Assembly: GCA_019915135.1 (NCBI GenBank)
Contig: JAHLMK010000004.1
Coordinates: 372,001-436,000, forward strand
DNA from: Strobilurus pachycystidiatus
Taxonomy: Eukaryota > Basidiomycota > Agaricomycetes > Agaricales > Physalacriaceae
Reading direction: 5' to 3'
Length of the DNA: 64,000 nucleotides
The position numbers and the translations under genes were made by a program. Shown here piece after piece: positions 1 through 11,228 of the stretch. The first letter of the stretch is position 1, and each line of letters opens with the position of its first letter. The notes beneath the pieces were generated by a model. It made no database searches. It saw only the letters and a list, made by a program, of their open reading frames with translations, and was not told the origin of the DNA.

Positions 1-376
1 AGGGGTCATTATAGACGCGCAGCGAACAGTGTTCTCAGTGCGGTCGGAATCCGGTGGTCGTTCAAGGAGGGGAAAGCAGCAGATCTGGAGCTAGACACCG
101 TGAGGACTGTGGTCGGTAGTGGATTTATGCCAATGACAGCCGGGAGTAGGGTGTCGGTGTTTTCAATGTGAGTGGAAGTACACTTCCCGTGTGACTGGAA
201 GTGACATGATCTTTCGTAGCTCCTTCAAGGACGCGTCTTCACCAGATTATACCGATGATCACGACGTGGAGGAAAAGGTGTTCTCAGATATATCTGTACC
301 ACCAACCTCGCACAGTCTGTCTCCTGTCTCGACGATTCCTCCAGTCTACAATCCTCCATGTAATCAAGGGAAGTAG
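1..376 (+). CDS. 3' end of an unidentified protein gene (two exons visible)
   Basis: The reading frame is open from base 1, so the gene begins left of the window. The first exon runs to 167. A 52-bp intron (168-219, GTGAGT...TAG) follows, then a last exon from 220 to the TAG at 374-376. The join keeps frame (phase 2). The visible C-terminus is about 108 residues. It ends in a Ser/Pro/Asp-rich tail with no signal, membrane segment or motif that I recognise. I cannot name a family. The splice sites and the open frame across both exons are the only support. Confidence 0.5.
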
Positions 377-931
377 TGAATGTGATCTAACCCGTGATTG
401 CGATCACAAGAGAGACCGTTAGTGCGCCGTGCGGGCCCGATATTGAAAATGTACCCGTTCGACTGGGATTGAACGTTCGTGATGAAAGAGCGACGGTAGG
501 TAGCCTTCCACCGCACTCAATGATGTAGAACAGATGTCATCGTAATGATAGTTCCTCGTGGTACCAATCGGAGGAAGTAGATGCGTACAGTAGACTACAG
601 TAGATAAGAGCAGCAAATGGCCCCAGTATGACGACTGCGATTCAATTCTCCGCGATTCTCAAATGGCCACCCGCGAGGGACAGATAAGGTGCACTGTTTG
701 TCTTGAGGAGTCAATGAGGAGTCAAGCTTCAAGGTCCAAGGATGCCCGCTGGTCCCTGGACAGTGGACCAAAGCAGAAACCAGGCGTCACGAGAGCTGCA
801 ATGAGCAATGTACATACTACACTGACGAGTCACGATGAACCACATTTGAATTTTGAGTCTTGAGTCTTGACAAATTAAATAATATAAATTTTACGCCACA
901 CTTGATGCTTTGTCGAGCCTAGCAAAAAGCT
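377..931. other. Intergenic, no gene seen
   Basis: Only short overlapping frames without family features occur here. It holds the 3' flank of the upstream gene and the 3' flank of the minus-strand tRNA-Leu. Confidence 0.5.
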
Positions 932-1034
932 GATGAGAGTGGGATTCGAACCCACGCCCTTTCGGACCAGATGTAGTGCTTGAATGTCAAGCTGATCCTT
1001 AGTCTGGCGCCTTAGACCGCTCGGCCATCTCACC
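932..1034 (-). tRNA. tRNA-Leu (AAG anticodon) with intron
   Basis: Read on the minus strand this gives a complete type II tRNA. The acceptor arms GGTGAGA/TCTCATC pair with one G-U. The D-arm is GCCGAGCGGTCTAAGGC, the long variable arm is TCCGAAAGGGC, and the T-arm is GTGGGTTCGAATCCCAC. The anticodon stem is CCAGA/TCTGG with loop CT-AAG-G, so the anticodon is AAG (leucine). A 24-nt intron sits one base 3' of the anticodon, the standard nuclear tRNA intron position. The long variable arm fits leucine. Confidence 0.95.
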
Positions 1035-1520
1035 ATGCAACACAGTTTGTCCATCTCCACTTCGATTCTCCGTACCAGAAACCAACTACCCACCCTGATG
1101 ACCTTGAAACGATTCGCGAATCGCGACGGTGATCCCCACCTTCCCCATTGTCCCCGGTCGACGTGGCACCCTCCCTTGATGCCCCAGAAGCGCGTACTGA
1201 ATTGGATCCAATTCCCCGTGTCCCGTCCCCATCCCCAGGGTGCAATTTTTCTGATCGCTCGACGCCGTTGGTTGATATTAGTAGTACATAGCACAGCAAC
1301 AATTATCATACTCGAACGGACAAAAGCAAGAAGCCCGGGAGTGGGCTTCTTCAATAAATAATCTAGTCTATGTATGTTCTAGTAATCTCTCTATGATGGT
1401 ATCATGGATCGTGAGCGGGGAGGGGGTGGTGGTGGATACAATTGAGTGTGTGGTTGAGGGTCCAACAGGGAAAGAAGGAAAGAAAGAAAAAGAGAAATCA
1501 TAAAGACGCAAGGAGCAAAG
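1035..1520. other. Intergenic between tRNA-Leu and the CreA/Mig1 gene
   Basis: No supported gene. The stretch carries the 5' flank of the tRNA and the 3' UTR of the repressor gene. Frames in both directions overlap each other and look random. Confidence 0.5.
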
Positions 1521-2869
1521 CTACCATGCCGTACCCTCCCCGCGTACCGCAGCCTCAAACAGGCTAAAGCCAGGCAACTCTTCACCCTTGTTTTTGACGT
1601 TAGACTCATCACCGCCCTCTTCGTCCCCGATCTTCAGCGGTGCAAGGGTGATGGGCGTGTGCAGGCTGCTCGTGCTCGAATCCGGCGTACTGGGTGTACT
1701 GGGTGGTATCGTGTGGGAATGATTGCTGGCGTGTATGGGCGTCATGCCAAACGCCATCCGTACAGAGTGGGCGAGATGTTGATGGTGGTGTGCATGGTGA
1801 TGGTTGTTTGCATGATGTGAGTGTGGGGGAGAGCCGCTGCGACTCCGGCTCGGTGGTGTGCCCGAGCCGTGGCTGTGGTGGGGTATGCTCGGGGGCGGAA
1901 GCATCAGCGTGGGACTCGGAGCGCGCGAAGGGTCAGCACTGTGCAATTGGAGACCGCGCAGTGGACCGAGGAATGGGGAGGTGCTTGGTGTATGCGTGGT
2001 GCTGGTGCGCAAGCTCGAGGAGTGGTAATGCGGTACATGCGGTCCGTCAGAGTCGCTCGACTGTGGCGATGGACTGTGAGGGCGGTGGTACGGGTGATGA
2101 CGGTCGTGATGTATGTGGTGTGCGGTAGAGTGGTGGTGCTCAAAAGGAGTCATCTGCCACGCCGGGCCAGACAGACGCCTGATCATCTTGTGAGCGTCGT
2201 GGTGCGGCGGCTCGTCCTCGTCGCGGGTATTACTGATGCCGAAATAACCACCTCGACCGCCTTCCATGGTTGGGGACGTGGTAGCGGACTGGCTCATGCG
2301 AAACGTAAAGGGTGCCTCCACCGTTCTAGACTGGTACTCTGCTCGCCGAAGCGCCTCTGCGTGCCGGGCTTCGTATTCTGCGCGACGCAGAGCCTCTTCC
2401 CGCTCGAGCGCATGCAGCTCATCCATCGCCACGCTGGAGAGCGTCGTGAACGGCGTGCTTCTCCGGGAGTGCGGAACATCATATCCACCGACGCTCGTGG
2501 GCCGCGCATAATCCTTGAAGCACGCCATCAGTAAAATAATCCACATCGATGCCATCGAGGGGCACATACCTCGTCGTCGCTGGCCGCCCTGCTCCGCGCC
2601 TTCTTCTTGATCCTTGCCTCCTTCCGCTCGCCGTTAACGGCTGTGGAGGCATGATTGCTCGGTGTGGGGACGTTGTTGTGGATGCGCGAATGGCGAGTAA
2701 GCTCGTCGCTGCGAGAGAAGCGCTTCTCACAGCCGACAAAGGCGCAGATGAAAGGCTTTTCGCCAGTGTGGGTCCTGATGTGTCGAGTCTGGTGCTCGAG
2801 GCGGCTGAACGCGCGCCCGCAGAGAGGATATGGGCACTTGTAGGGGCGCGGGACGACTTTCTCTGACAT
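1521..2869 (-). CDS. creA: CreA/Mig1-type carbon catabolite repressor, C2H2 zinc finger
   Basis: Two exons: 2869-2570 and 2513-1521, with a 56-bp intron (2514-2569). The product is 430 residues. Two C2H2 fingers lie near the N-terminus (Cys12/Cys17/His30/His34 and Cys42/Cys47/His60/His64), joined by the HTGEKP linker. The recognition helices contain RLEHQTRH and RSDELTRH, the CreA/Mig1 signature for GC-rich SYGGRG-like sites. Family members repress alternative-carbon genes in the nucleus when glucose is present. The middle is rich in His, Ser and Pro. The C-terminus carries the [15 protein letters not shown] block typical of basidiomycete homologues. The ATG at 2869 was chosen because it lies ten codons before the first finger and the upstream frame looks non-coding. 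Family assignment is strong; the regulon cannot be inferred. Confidence 0.92.
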
Positions 2870-4213
2870 CGTGCGTCGTCGGCGTCGTCGAGGACAGCGA
2901 TGGAGATGGCGGCGAGAGAGGCACAGCAGGGATGGTGGTGGAACAAAGACAAGCGCAGAGCCAGGGCCTTCCTTTTGCATCGCATCAGTCACCGCCGATC
3001 TTTTTCCGGCCTGATATCTCTGCCCTTTCCGGCTCTGCCCGGCCACATGGCATCTTCCGGTCCGTCCCCGCAGCGGAACAGCCTTTCCCCGCGTCTGCTG
3101 GCACACACTGGGGTGCCAAGACGGCGCTGTACCGCCGCAACTGTACTGAACTGCACGCTTTCCGGAGCCGTCTAGAGCAGTTAGAAGACTATTAGCTACT
3201 GATTGTAATTAACACTGCACTGCAGCCCGGTCGCGCCCCTTGCCCTGCCCAGCTCGCGTCTATCTCCGTCAGAAGGGCCGCGCTCATACCCCAGGTCACC
3301 AGACGCCTCCAGACAAATTGCAATGCTCCGTCTCCCCTCCACGATCGCAGCTTGCAACTGGGCATTTGGCGCCCTTCCCCGGGTCATCACGTCGGCCCGT
3401 TCTCCCACCTCTGCTTCCGGCGTCCGCGCCACGCAGAACGCGTCCTGAGTGTGTGCCACGTCCTTCGGAAACCCTTCGGCCCGGGCTCAGGACGTGCATC
3501 TAAAGCACGTCGCAGAAGCCTCTCCTTGCTTCGGATCCAGAGTGCGGCGAGACTCTGGAGCACAAAGTCACCGCTGCCGCTGTCGTTATCCGCATGGCCG
3601 AATTAACCTCCTTGTAGTGCCTTGTGTGCGTAACGGCGCTGTGGGGTGTGGACACTGGACATCTGGGGAACAGGAAAACACATGCCAACCGCTCGCCCGG
3701 CCCGTCCAGTTCAATGTTGGCTGCGTCGCGCGATTCTCCTCTCATTTCTGGTCGTGAGCATACCCGGACGTCGGCAAACTACGGTGACATGCCCCACCTC
3801 AATACAATACACTTTCTCCATCCATTTAAGTCTATGCGTCACAATCCGATCCAGAGTTCCCCGCCTGATTGTGCGGAGAAACTGTCAGTGTCCAGGCTGG
3901 GGATACCGGGGTGATTTACGTGGTACGACTAGGACTGGAGCATTCGACATTGTAGTCTGGAGCAGATTCATTAGGAATCGCCATCCGCTATATTACAATC
4001 GCCAGAGTTTCGCGCAGTCTAGATATCGAAGACACCTACCCCAGGATCTGAGGGCCTCCACGAGTGTGCTTCTGTGAGACCTAGGCATATCCGGAACTTC
4101 AAAGATTCACTGCTAACTGAGGTGTCGTTTGAACTTTGAAAGGCAAGTGATCGGTCGTGGAAATGTGCAAATGCCCGACGGTCGATTGGGCCGCCACTCT
4201 GTAAAAAGGGCAT
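2870..4213. promoter_or_regulatory. Upstream region of the CreA/Mig1 gene
   Basis: About 1.3 kb with no supported ORF, between the repressor start codon and the plus-strand tRNA-Leu. It presumably holds the repressor promoter and 5' UTR. I see no clear TATA box near the start and did not assign individual operators. Confidence 0.35.
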
Positions 4214-4300
4214 GGCAACTTGGCCGAGCGGTCTAAGGCGCTAGAATCAGGCTGATGCAATCTAGTCCGAAAGGGCGTGAGTTCGAATCTCACAGTTGTC
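4214..4300 (+). tRNA. tRNA-Leu (CAG anticodon) with short intron
   Basis: Complete type II tRNA. The acceptor arms GGCAACT/AGTTGTC pair, the D-arm is identical to that of the other tRNA-Leu, the variable arm is TCCGAAAGGGC, and the T-arm is GTGAGTTCGAATCTCAC. The anticodon stem is CTAGA/TCTAG with loop AT-CAG-G...A. An 8-nt intron (CTGATGCA) sits after position 37. Confidence 0.93.
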
Positions 4301-4891
4301 ATGTGCTGTGGCGTGGTTAACCGTTACCTTTTTCTTGCGCCACAATGTACCGTACTGTGGGAAGCGCTTAGCGCTTAGAACTTAGAAGTTAGCGTGTACA
4401 CTGTACAGTGTACGCGTAACCCGACCGTCGACGCCTGTAAGTGTACACTGTAGATGCATTCAACATTGTGCTCAGATTTGCGCAGCATTTGTTGAGGTAA
4501 GATGGCGAATTGCGAAAGCAAGCTTTGATTCAAGTTTGTATCGAAAAGGAGCGGCAAATGCTGAATCGTCTTTCTTCTCTCTTTCATGGACGTTGGCCTG
4601 TACCGCAAGTTCCACACGTCGTTTCTCCACATTCGTTGCGTGACCGGAACACGAGCTCAGTAATCTGGACTTCATCGGCAAGCCCATTGGTCCTCATCCA
4701 TCGCCCTCCGAAATCTCAATTCGCCAAAATATCACTCCGAGCCCCGTAACTAGAATCCAGGCCTCCGAATCAGTCCGACCATTCTCAAGCTGCTCGAACG
4801 CTCTGACGCCCGCTGCACCCTACAAGCAGCGATGAACACACCAAACTCCTCATGATCCTCAGGTTGGTTACTCAAGTCGAAGGGTTGGACC
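4301..4891. other. Left flank of element A, no resolved gene
   Basis: Short frames on both strands. The last 150 bp on the minus strand continue in frame with sequence right of element A (11705 onward) once the insertion is removed, so an unrecognised ORF may have been split. See the findings. Confidence 0.35.
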
Positions 4892-4896
4892 TCAGG

Positions 4897-5367
4897 TGTC
4901 AAGATTGGTGCCCGAATACTAAGGCGACCACCCAAGTCACAAACAAGACAGAGAAGAGGGATAGAGATTGAAGTATAAGATGTGGAGGAGTGTGTTGAGC
5001 TACAACAGTACTAGGAGCGACCAAGCAGTGAGTAGACGAAGAGAACAGACTGAGGAAACTAAAGGGAAGGGAGCTACTATATATATACAAAGTCCGTGGC
5101 TGTGTAGTAAGGGGGAGAACAATAAGACAATAGGAAGTCCTAATGTGGCGAGACAATAGGCGGGCCGGAGTAGAGACAATAGCCGGTCCGGAGTGGGCCC
5201 AGGTGGTCATTAGACCACTGATGGACAAGTCTAGGCAATGCCAAGACGATGGATGCCAAGTGAATGTGGGCTAGGCCCAGGCCGAGGTGAATGCAGAGAT
5301 GGGAGAATGTGACGATGTCGGGAGTGGAGACGTGAAGGAGGGAGCAGAATAGAGGCGATTCGTGACA
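4897..5367 (-). repeat. Element A 3' LTR (471 bp)
   Basis: Identical in length to 11229-11699 and, where compared, in sequence. TGTCA...TGACA termini. It contains a TATATATA box (minus strand, about 5077-5088) and the predicted transcription start AGTCTGTTCT (5042-5051). The pol stop codon (5231-5233) lies inside this LTR. Confidence 0.95.
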
Positions 5368-8300
5368 ATACCCCCTCTTTAGGATGCGCTTGCGCCTGGA
5401 GCGCAGTAGTCCCCGTCCAAATGTCGTGAACGGTGACACCGAGAGTGCGAAGGTGGGGAAGGGGTTTGGAGTAAGCCGTGGGATGCGTACGATGGAATTC
5501 CTTGATCAAAGGGAGTGCCTTTGTGAGGTTGGAACTGGGTTCCCAGGTGTTCTCTGATGACGGGTAGTCCAACCACTTCACCAAGTACTGAATGCCGCGC
5601 TTGTTACGAGTTGGGCGAGAGTCGAGTATGGCTTCAACATCAAACTCTTCCTTGTCGTCAATGAGATCGGGCGGATTAGATGGGAAATTAGGCCCATGGG
5701 CCTCGGTTTCCACAAAAGGAAGGAGGAGAGCGGCGTGGAAGACAGGGTGTATACGCCATGTGGGAGGAAGTTTGAGACGATAGTTGACTGGTCCAAGTAC
5801 GTCAGTGACTTCAAAAGGCCCATGATGCTTGTCTGAGAGCTTAGCTTTGGGTCGCGTTGTCTTGAGATTCTTTCTGTCGAGCAACACCTTGTCACCAACT
5901 TTGAACGTAATGCCCTTCTTGGTGACATCTCCGTTGTTCCGCTTCATGATCTCTGCGGCGGTGGTAAGGCTAGCCTTGACTTCCTCGCGGAGCCGTTCAA
6001 GGTTGGTCAGGCGTTCTTCGACGGTGGGAATGTTGGACGTGGGGTTCAAAGAGGGGTATAAGCGGGGTTTGAAACCGTGAAGGAGTTCGAAGGGGGACTT
6101 GCCCGTGGCAGAGTGAATGCGACTGTTGTGAGAGAATTCCGCAAAGGGAAGGTATTTGACCCAGTCGTCTTGTCGGTAGTTACAGAAAACGCGGAGATAT
6201 TGTTCAAGTTCTTGATTGTAACGCTCGGTTTCGCCATCTGTTTGAGGATGGTAAGCCGTACTAAGCGCAGAGGTAATTCCTAGCTTAGCGTGAACGGCTT
6301 GCATGACCTTGCTTGCAAACTGGGGACCACGATCGGAGATCATCTTGTCCCAGAGACCATAGCGTCGATAGACACCATCCACCAAGATATCAACCGTACC
6401 ATCCGCATCAATGGTCTTGCGGCATGGAGATACAATTACCGTCTTGGTGAAACGGTCAACAACACAATGGATAGCGTTATACCCTTCGCACTCGGGTAGA
6501 TCTGTGATGAAGTCGGTGGTGATAGTCCCAAAAGGGCGCTCAGGAATCTCGTTGGGTATAAGGGGAACATGTGCCGGATGATTCCTGGGTTTTGTCATCT
6601 GACAGGTAGCACAGCCATCGACATAATCGCGAACAAAGACAGACATGCCTGGCCACCAGAATTCTCGACTGAGAAGTTCGTAGGTCTTGAAGCGTCCCGG
6701 GTGTCCAGGACCGAGAGAGTCATGGTGCATCTTGACAATGTCCCGACGTAATTGCAGGTCATCGGGAACATAGACCTTGCCACGGAAGAGAACGAGTCCG
6801 TCTTCGTAGTTCCATTCCTGTAGATTTTTGACCAGCGAACGAGGACCATTGCGAAGAATGACTTCTAACGCACCACGGACCTCAGCGTCCTTATTTGGAC
6901 ACTCCCGAATACGACGTCGCAGCTCAGCGTCTCCAACGGCTACAACTTCTCCGGGTCTGGTAGCGCGAATTCGGAAAAACTTTGGATCAAGGAGGACCCT
7001 GTCGGTGTTGTCGTCATCGACCCCCTCTTTGTGATCCGCACGGCGGGAAAGGGGGTCACTACGGTTCTGAGTACCAGGTTTATGAGTGAGAGTGAAATCA
7101 AAGCGAGTGAGGAATAGTGCCCAGCGAGCCTGTCGCCGGCTAAGTTTCTGCGAGTTGGCAAAATACTCAAGGTTCTTGTGGTCGGTGAGAATGTCAACTT
7201 GGTGTGCTGAACCTTCGAGGTACTGGCGCCAGGCTTCCAGAGCACGGATAATAGCGAGAAGTTCCTTGTCATGAATGTCATAATTGCGTTGAGGTTCAGA
7301 GAGGGACTTAGAGATGTAGGCAACAGGATGCCATTGGTCGTCGTTGCCTGTTTGGGATAGGATTCCGCCTGTGGCATAGTCTGAAGCGTCTACTTCCACA
7401 CGATAAGGCTTGTCGGGGTTAGGCATGATAAGGACGGGTGACGATGTGAACGCATCTTTAAGTGCCTCAAAGGCCTCTTGACACTCCGGTTTCCAGACCC
7501 ATGGTTTGTCTTTCTTGGTAAGATCAAACAGGGGGCGCGCGATTCGAGAGAACCCCTCGATGAAACGGCGATAGAAGTTCCCGAAGCCAAGGAACGATTG
7601 GACGTCCTTAACATTCCGAGGTAACGGCCATTTGGCGACACCGTCTACCTTGATTGGGTCCATGCGAAGTTCGTTGTGAGAGATGATGAGTCCGAGGAAT
7701 TCGATGGACTCAGCTTCAAAGGTGCACTTCTCGGGCTTTGCATAGAGATCGTGCTCCTTCAGGCGCTGGAGAACTTGCAAGACGACCTTGCGGTGTTCTT
7801 CTAGGGTCTTGGTGAAGATCAAGATGTCGTCCATGTAGACGACAACTTTGCCGGAGTCAATCAGGTCCTTGAGAATGGTATTCATCATTGCTTGAAATGT
7901 GGCAGGGGAATTCATAAGACCAAAGAACATCACCAAGGGTTCAAATAGGCCGCGGTTTGTCTTGAATGCGCCTTTCCATTCGTCTCCTTCCTTGAGTCGG
8001 CAGTTATTGTAGCCTTGGCGAAGGTCTACCTTTGAAAAGTAGCGAGCGCCTTTGAGTTTATCAATCAATTCCCCAATGAGCGGGAGTGGATACTCGTTCT
8101 TGATGGTGCCTTTGTTGAGTTCGCGGTAATCCTGAACGGGGCGTAGCTTTCCGTCTTTCTTTTTAACAAAGAAGAAGGGACTCGCCATGGGAGACTTGGA
8201 GGGACGTATGTATCCTTTTGCCAGGTTTTCATCGAGGAACGCGTCGAGCTCAGCTTGCTCAGTCGGGGACAATGGGTAGGTTTTGCATGGTTTTGGTTCG

Positions 8301-9387
8301 AAACCGGGTTTGAGATCAATGGCATGGTCCCAAGGGCTGTGTTGGGGGAGCCGGTCCGATGTGTGCTTGTCAAAGACAGTGAGATAGGCATGATATTGAG
8401 AAGGAATACGCTCAGCAAGAGGACGGGTGTCCTTGGGCATTTGACTAGCTTCGGCAAGTTCCTGTGCTTTGCTAAATCCAGCACGTATTTGAATAGAGGG
8501 ACCATCAGGAGTTTGTGGATCTCGCACCGGGCGGGGATAATCATCCCGGAACACTTGAGTGTACATCTGCTCTTCCCATTCTCTTGGGACCTCCACTTCT
8601 TCTTCATCGTCCTCGGTGAATAAGACAACGGGAATTTGAACCCGATTGTAAACGCGAGGTCGGATGCTTCGACGTTGTCCGGCTGTACGCTGGACAGGGA
8701 CAGGCCGGAGGTTGCCTTCGCGATCCTTCCATTGAACTTGGTAGTCTCGATGGTGAAGACGAGGGTCGTGAGAAGATCGTTTAGTGGGGATGGGAATGCG
8801 TTTGGCGTGAGCACGTACGTCAGTCACCGGGGGGTTGTTGAGGGTGCAAGAGTTGGGACAGCGAGTGAAATCTATCTGGACACCAGCCCAGTCTATTTCT
8901 GGGTTGTGTTCGTCGAGCCAGTCAGTGCCAAGAATAACGTCGTGATCACCAATGTCAGTGACATAGAGTTCGATTAACTCTTCGTGATAGGAATGACCGT
9001 CTCGGCTATAGATCCGGATACGCTGGGTAGTATAGTGTCGGACCCAGCCCATGACATTTTCAGTGCCGTCAACGTTGCGAACAGGGAAAGGGGAGGAAAG
9101 GGGCATGAGGGTGAAATGATGCTGGTTTGCATAGCGGGCGTTGATAATGATACCTTCAGCGCCGCTATCAATTAGAGCCTGTGCGACGATTTTTCTGCCG
9201 GTGATTTTGCCAATGAATTCGAGTTCCAGTGTGATTGAGGGTGTCTGTCGGTTCTGGGTGACTGCTGACATTCGAAGTTCTCTGGGATGGGTACGCTCAC
9301 AGAGGGTTGATAACACAGAGAATCGATTGGTAAAATTTGTGACAGAATTGCGTACAGCTCCTCCTAACGTCGGGGTAGGGGAGCGCT
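5231..9387 (-). CDS. pol: Element A Pol: protease-RT-RNase H-integrase-chromodomain
   Basis: Open in the -1 frame relative to gag directly from the gag stop, with no stop codon in between; the first ATG is at about 9268. It encodes an aspartic protease (ALIDSGAEG), reverse transcriptase with YMDD active site, RNase H (VDASD, DKELLAI, LTDHKN), integrase with an HHCC finger (CATCQ) and a DDE core (TTDFIT, SDRGPQF, DGETERYNQ), then a C-terminal chromodomain (YLVKWLDYPSSENTWEP). Chromodomains of this family target integration to modified histones. The C-terminus runs through the polypurine tract into the 3' LTR. Pol is probably made by -1 slippage on the U5 run at the gag stop (GAU UUU UAG). Confidence 0.93.
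5368..5380 (-). other. Element A polypurine tract
   Basis: On the minus strand AAAGAGGGGG followed by TAT directly abuts the 3' LTR. This is the expected primer for plus-strand DNA synthesis. The tract lies inside the pol reading frame. Confidence 0.8.
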
Positions 9388-11183
9388 CTAAAAATCCAGG
9401 CCAGCGACATCCTTCAAGAAAGCTAGGGCCTGCGCCTTCTCATCTCCCTGCAGGCCACGGAGCAAGTTGGCCGCGTTGCTAATCTGTTGAATTGCATCGG
9501 CAGACGATGCAGGAGCAGTGTCGGAGGAAGTGGGAACAGCCGTGACAGCGGCGGACGTGTCGGCGGCGCGAATGGTGCGGTTTGCGGCCGGAACAGAGGC
9601 GCTGGTACCAAAGCGAGTAGGACAATCCTTGGACATGTGGTTGGGGCCACGGCATCTAAAGCAAGCGCCCTTCCTGCGAAGGATTTCGCGCTCCTCGGGG
9701 GTCAGCCTAGTCAAAGGAGAGGACGAGGTAGCACCTGTGTTACGGGATGCATCTACATCCATAGGTACTCCCATATCTTGAGCGGGAGCCGGGGCGCGCT
9801 GGGGCAGGGCACGAGGAGCGTAAATGCCGGGAGAGGAATGGGAGCGCTGTGTCCAGTTAGCCTTTTCAGCCTTGCGGGCTTCATAGGCATGCTGCATCTC
9901 AACAGCGCGGGTCTTGAACTTGTCAAGGGTATCGGGGATGGGGTAGGACATGCAGATTCGGTCCAAGAGGCTGGGGTTCAAGCCGCGTTTGAAGAAGTAA
10001 AGTAACGAGCTTTCGTCAAACTGGGAGTCGTCAGCGTAGCCATCAAAGGCAGTGATGAACTTATCAATTGAAGATAAGTCCTTTTCCTGGCGGATGGTCT
10101 CGATGGCGGTGCGCGCAGCGGTGATTGGGTCAATGGCCGCATAGTCGGCTTTGAACTTCTCGATGATAGATGCCTGTGTGGTCCAGCGTTTGTTGGCAGC
10201 TGGGATGGTAGTATCGTCCTGATCGGCATCATACTCTTTCATGCGCCTTTCGGCCCATTTGCCGGCAAGAGGCCCCTTGAAGTAGGAAAGGAAGACTGAG
10301 ACCTTCTCGATCTCGGTGGAATAACGGGCGGTGTTCAACCGCATGTGGTTGCGGTATTGGGCCAGCCACGTGGTGGACGTGGCGCGGTCGCCGACAAAGT
10401 CGTCAAGCTTGGCTCCACGTTCGCTGGGAATGGTAGACATGATGGGAGGGACTGGTTGAATTGACAGAGATGGAGATGATGACCGAGAGGGATTGGAAGA
10501 GGAAGAAGATGACGATGAAGACGGGGGAGTCGATGGTTCAGAGGGTTCGGGGTCTAAAGCAAGAGGTTGGGATTCAGGTGGTGAATTGTCCTGGACTGGG
10601 GATGGAACTGGGGAGGTAGGAGCGGAGTTGAAGGTTGGTTCCAATGGGGCAGGAGACGGTGGAGCAGAGGGAACTGGGGTACGAGGTGCAGGTGAGCTTG
10701 GGGTCTGTGCGGGTAATTGTAACTCAGCTCGAGTGCGCTCTTCTAAACGCCTTTTAGCCTCCTGGTGCTCTTCTAGTTCGAGGTAGTACTTTTCTCCGTC
10801 TGATTCGAGGTAGTGCCAAGATTCGGGGAATTCTTCGTCTTCGGGCTCGTAGAAGATTTCTTGGGGTTGATACTCTTCGTCGAGCTGGAAGTACTTGCCC
10901 TGATGAAGGTAGGCGCCGGGAGGTGGTGTGGGCGGCGCTTCGTTGGCTGAGAAGCGAGTGATGGTGGGAGGGTATGAGTGCGTGGACCGGTATCGGTATC
11001 ACGCCAGAAGCTGCGGTGATCTCCGCGATGACGAGCCCTAATAGCAGCCGGTAGAGTGTGAAAAAGGACTTCGCGGTGGGTTAACGTACGGGGATTGGTA
11101 ACCGCAGTCTTCTTGAACACAAGGCGTGTGGGACGAGGTTGAGAGGCAGGTGTGAGATCAAAGTTTGTGCGGTCGGCGGGCAT
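9388..11183 (-). pseudogene. gag: Element A Gag, apparent frame break near its N-terminus
   Basis: The capsid region (GDRATSTTWLAQYRNHMRL, residues after about 10440) and a CCHC zinc knuckle (CFRCRGPNHMSKDC, CX2CX4HX4C) are intact and end at the TAG at 9388-9390. Upstream the gag frame stays open to a TGA at about 10995 without an ATG. The likely initiator ATG is at 11183 in a different frame, whose first 60 or so residues look genuine up to about 10990. The switch needs a -1 shift around 10960-11000. No canonical slippery heptamer is visible there, so a one-base indel or sequence error is likelier than programmed shifting. An alternative start is the in-frame ATG at about 10440. Confidence 0.7.
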
Positions 11184-11216
11184 GCGCCGAGCGAGGATGT
11201 GAGGTGGGTGTAGAAG

Positions 11217-11226
11217 AGTCTGTTCT
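11217..11226 (-). other. Element A primer-binding site, self-priming type
   Basis: On the minus strand AGAACAGACT begins two bases after the 5' LTR. It is the exact reverse complement of AGTCTGTTCT (11374-11383) inside that LTR, about 36 bp downstream of the start of the TATA box, where the RNA is expected to start. The site does not begin with TGG, so tRNA priming is unlikely. The geometry matches Tf1/sushi self-priming, in which the 5' end of the RNA folds back on the binding site. Confidence 0.75.
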
Positions 11227-11228
11227 AG

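Noticed and set aside
1030..1361. Frames of 90-159 codons over and beside the tRNA-Leu
   Set aside because: They run through the tRNA gene and conflict with each other; no family features.
4899..5228. 109-codon frame in the element A LTR, repeated at 11231-11560
   Set aside because: Identical only because the LTRs are identical; it lies antisense to no known product and overlaps promoter sequence.
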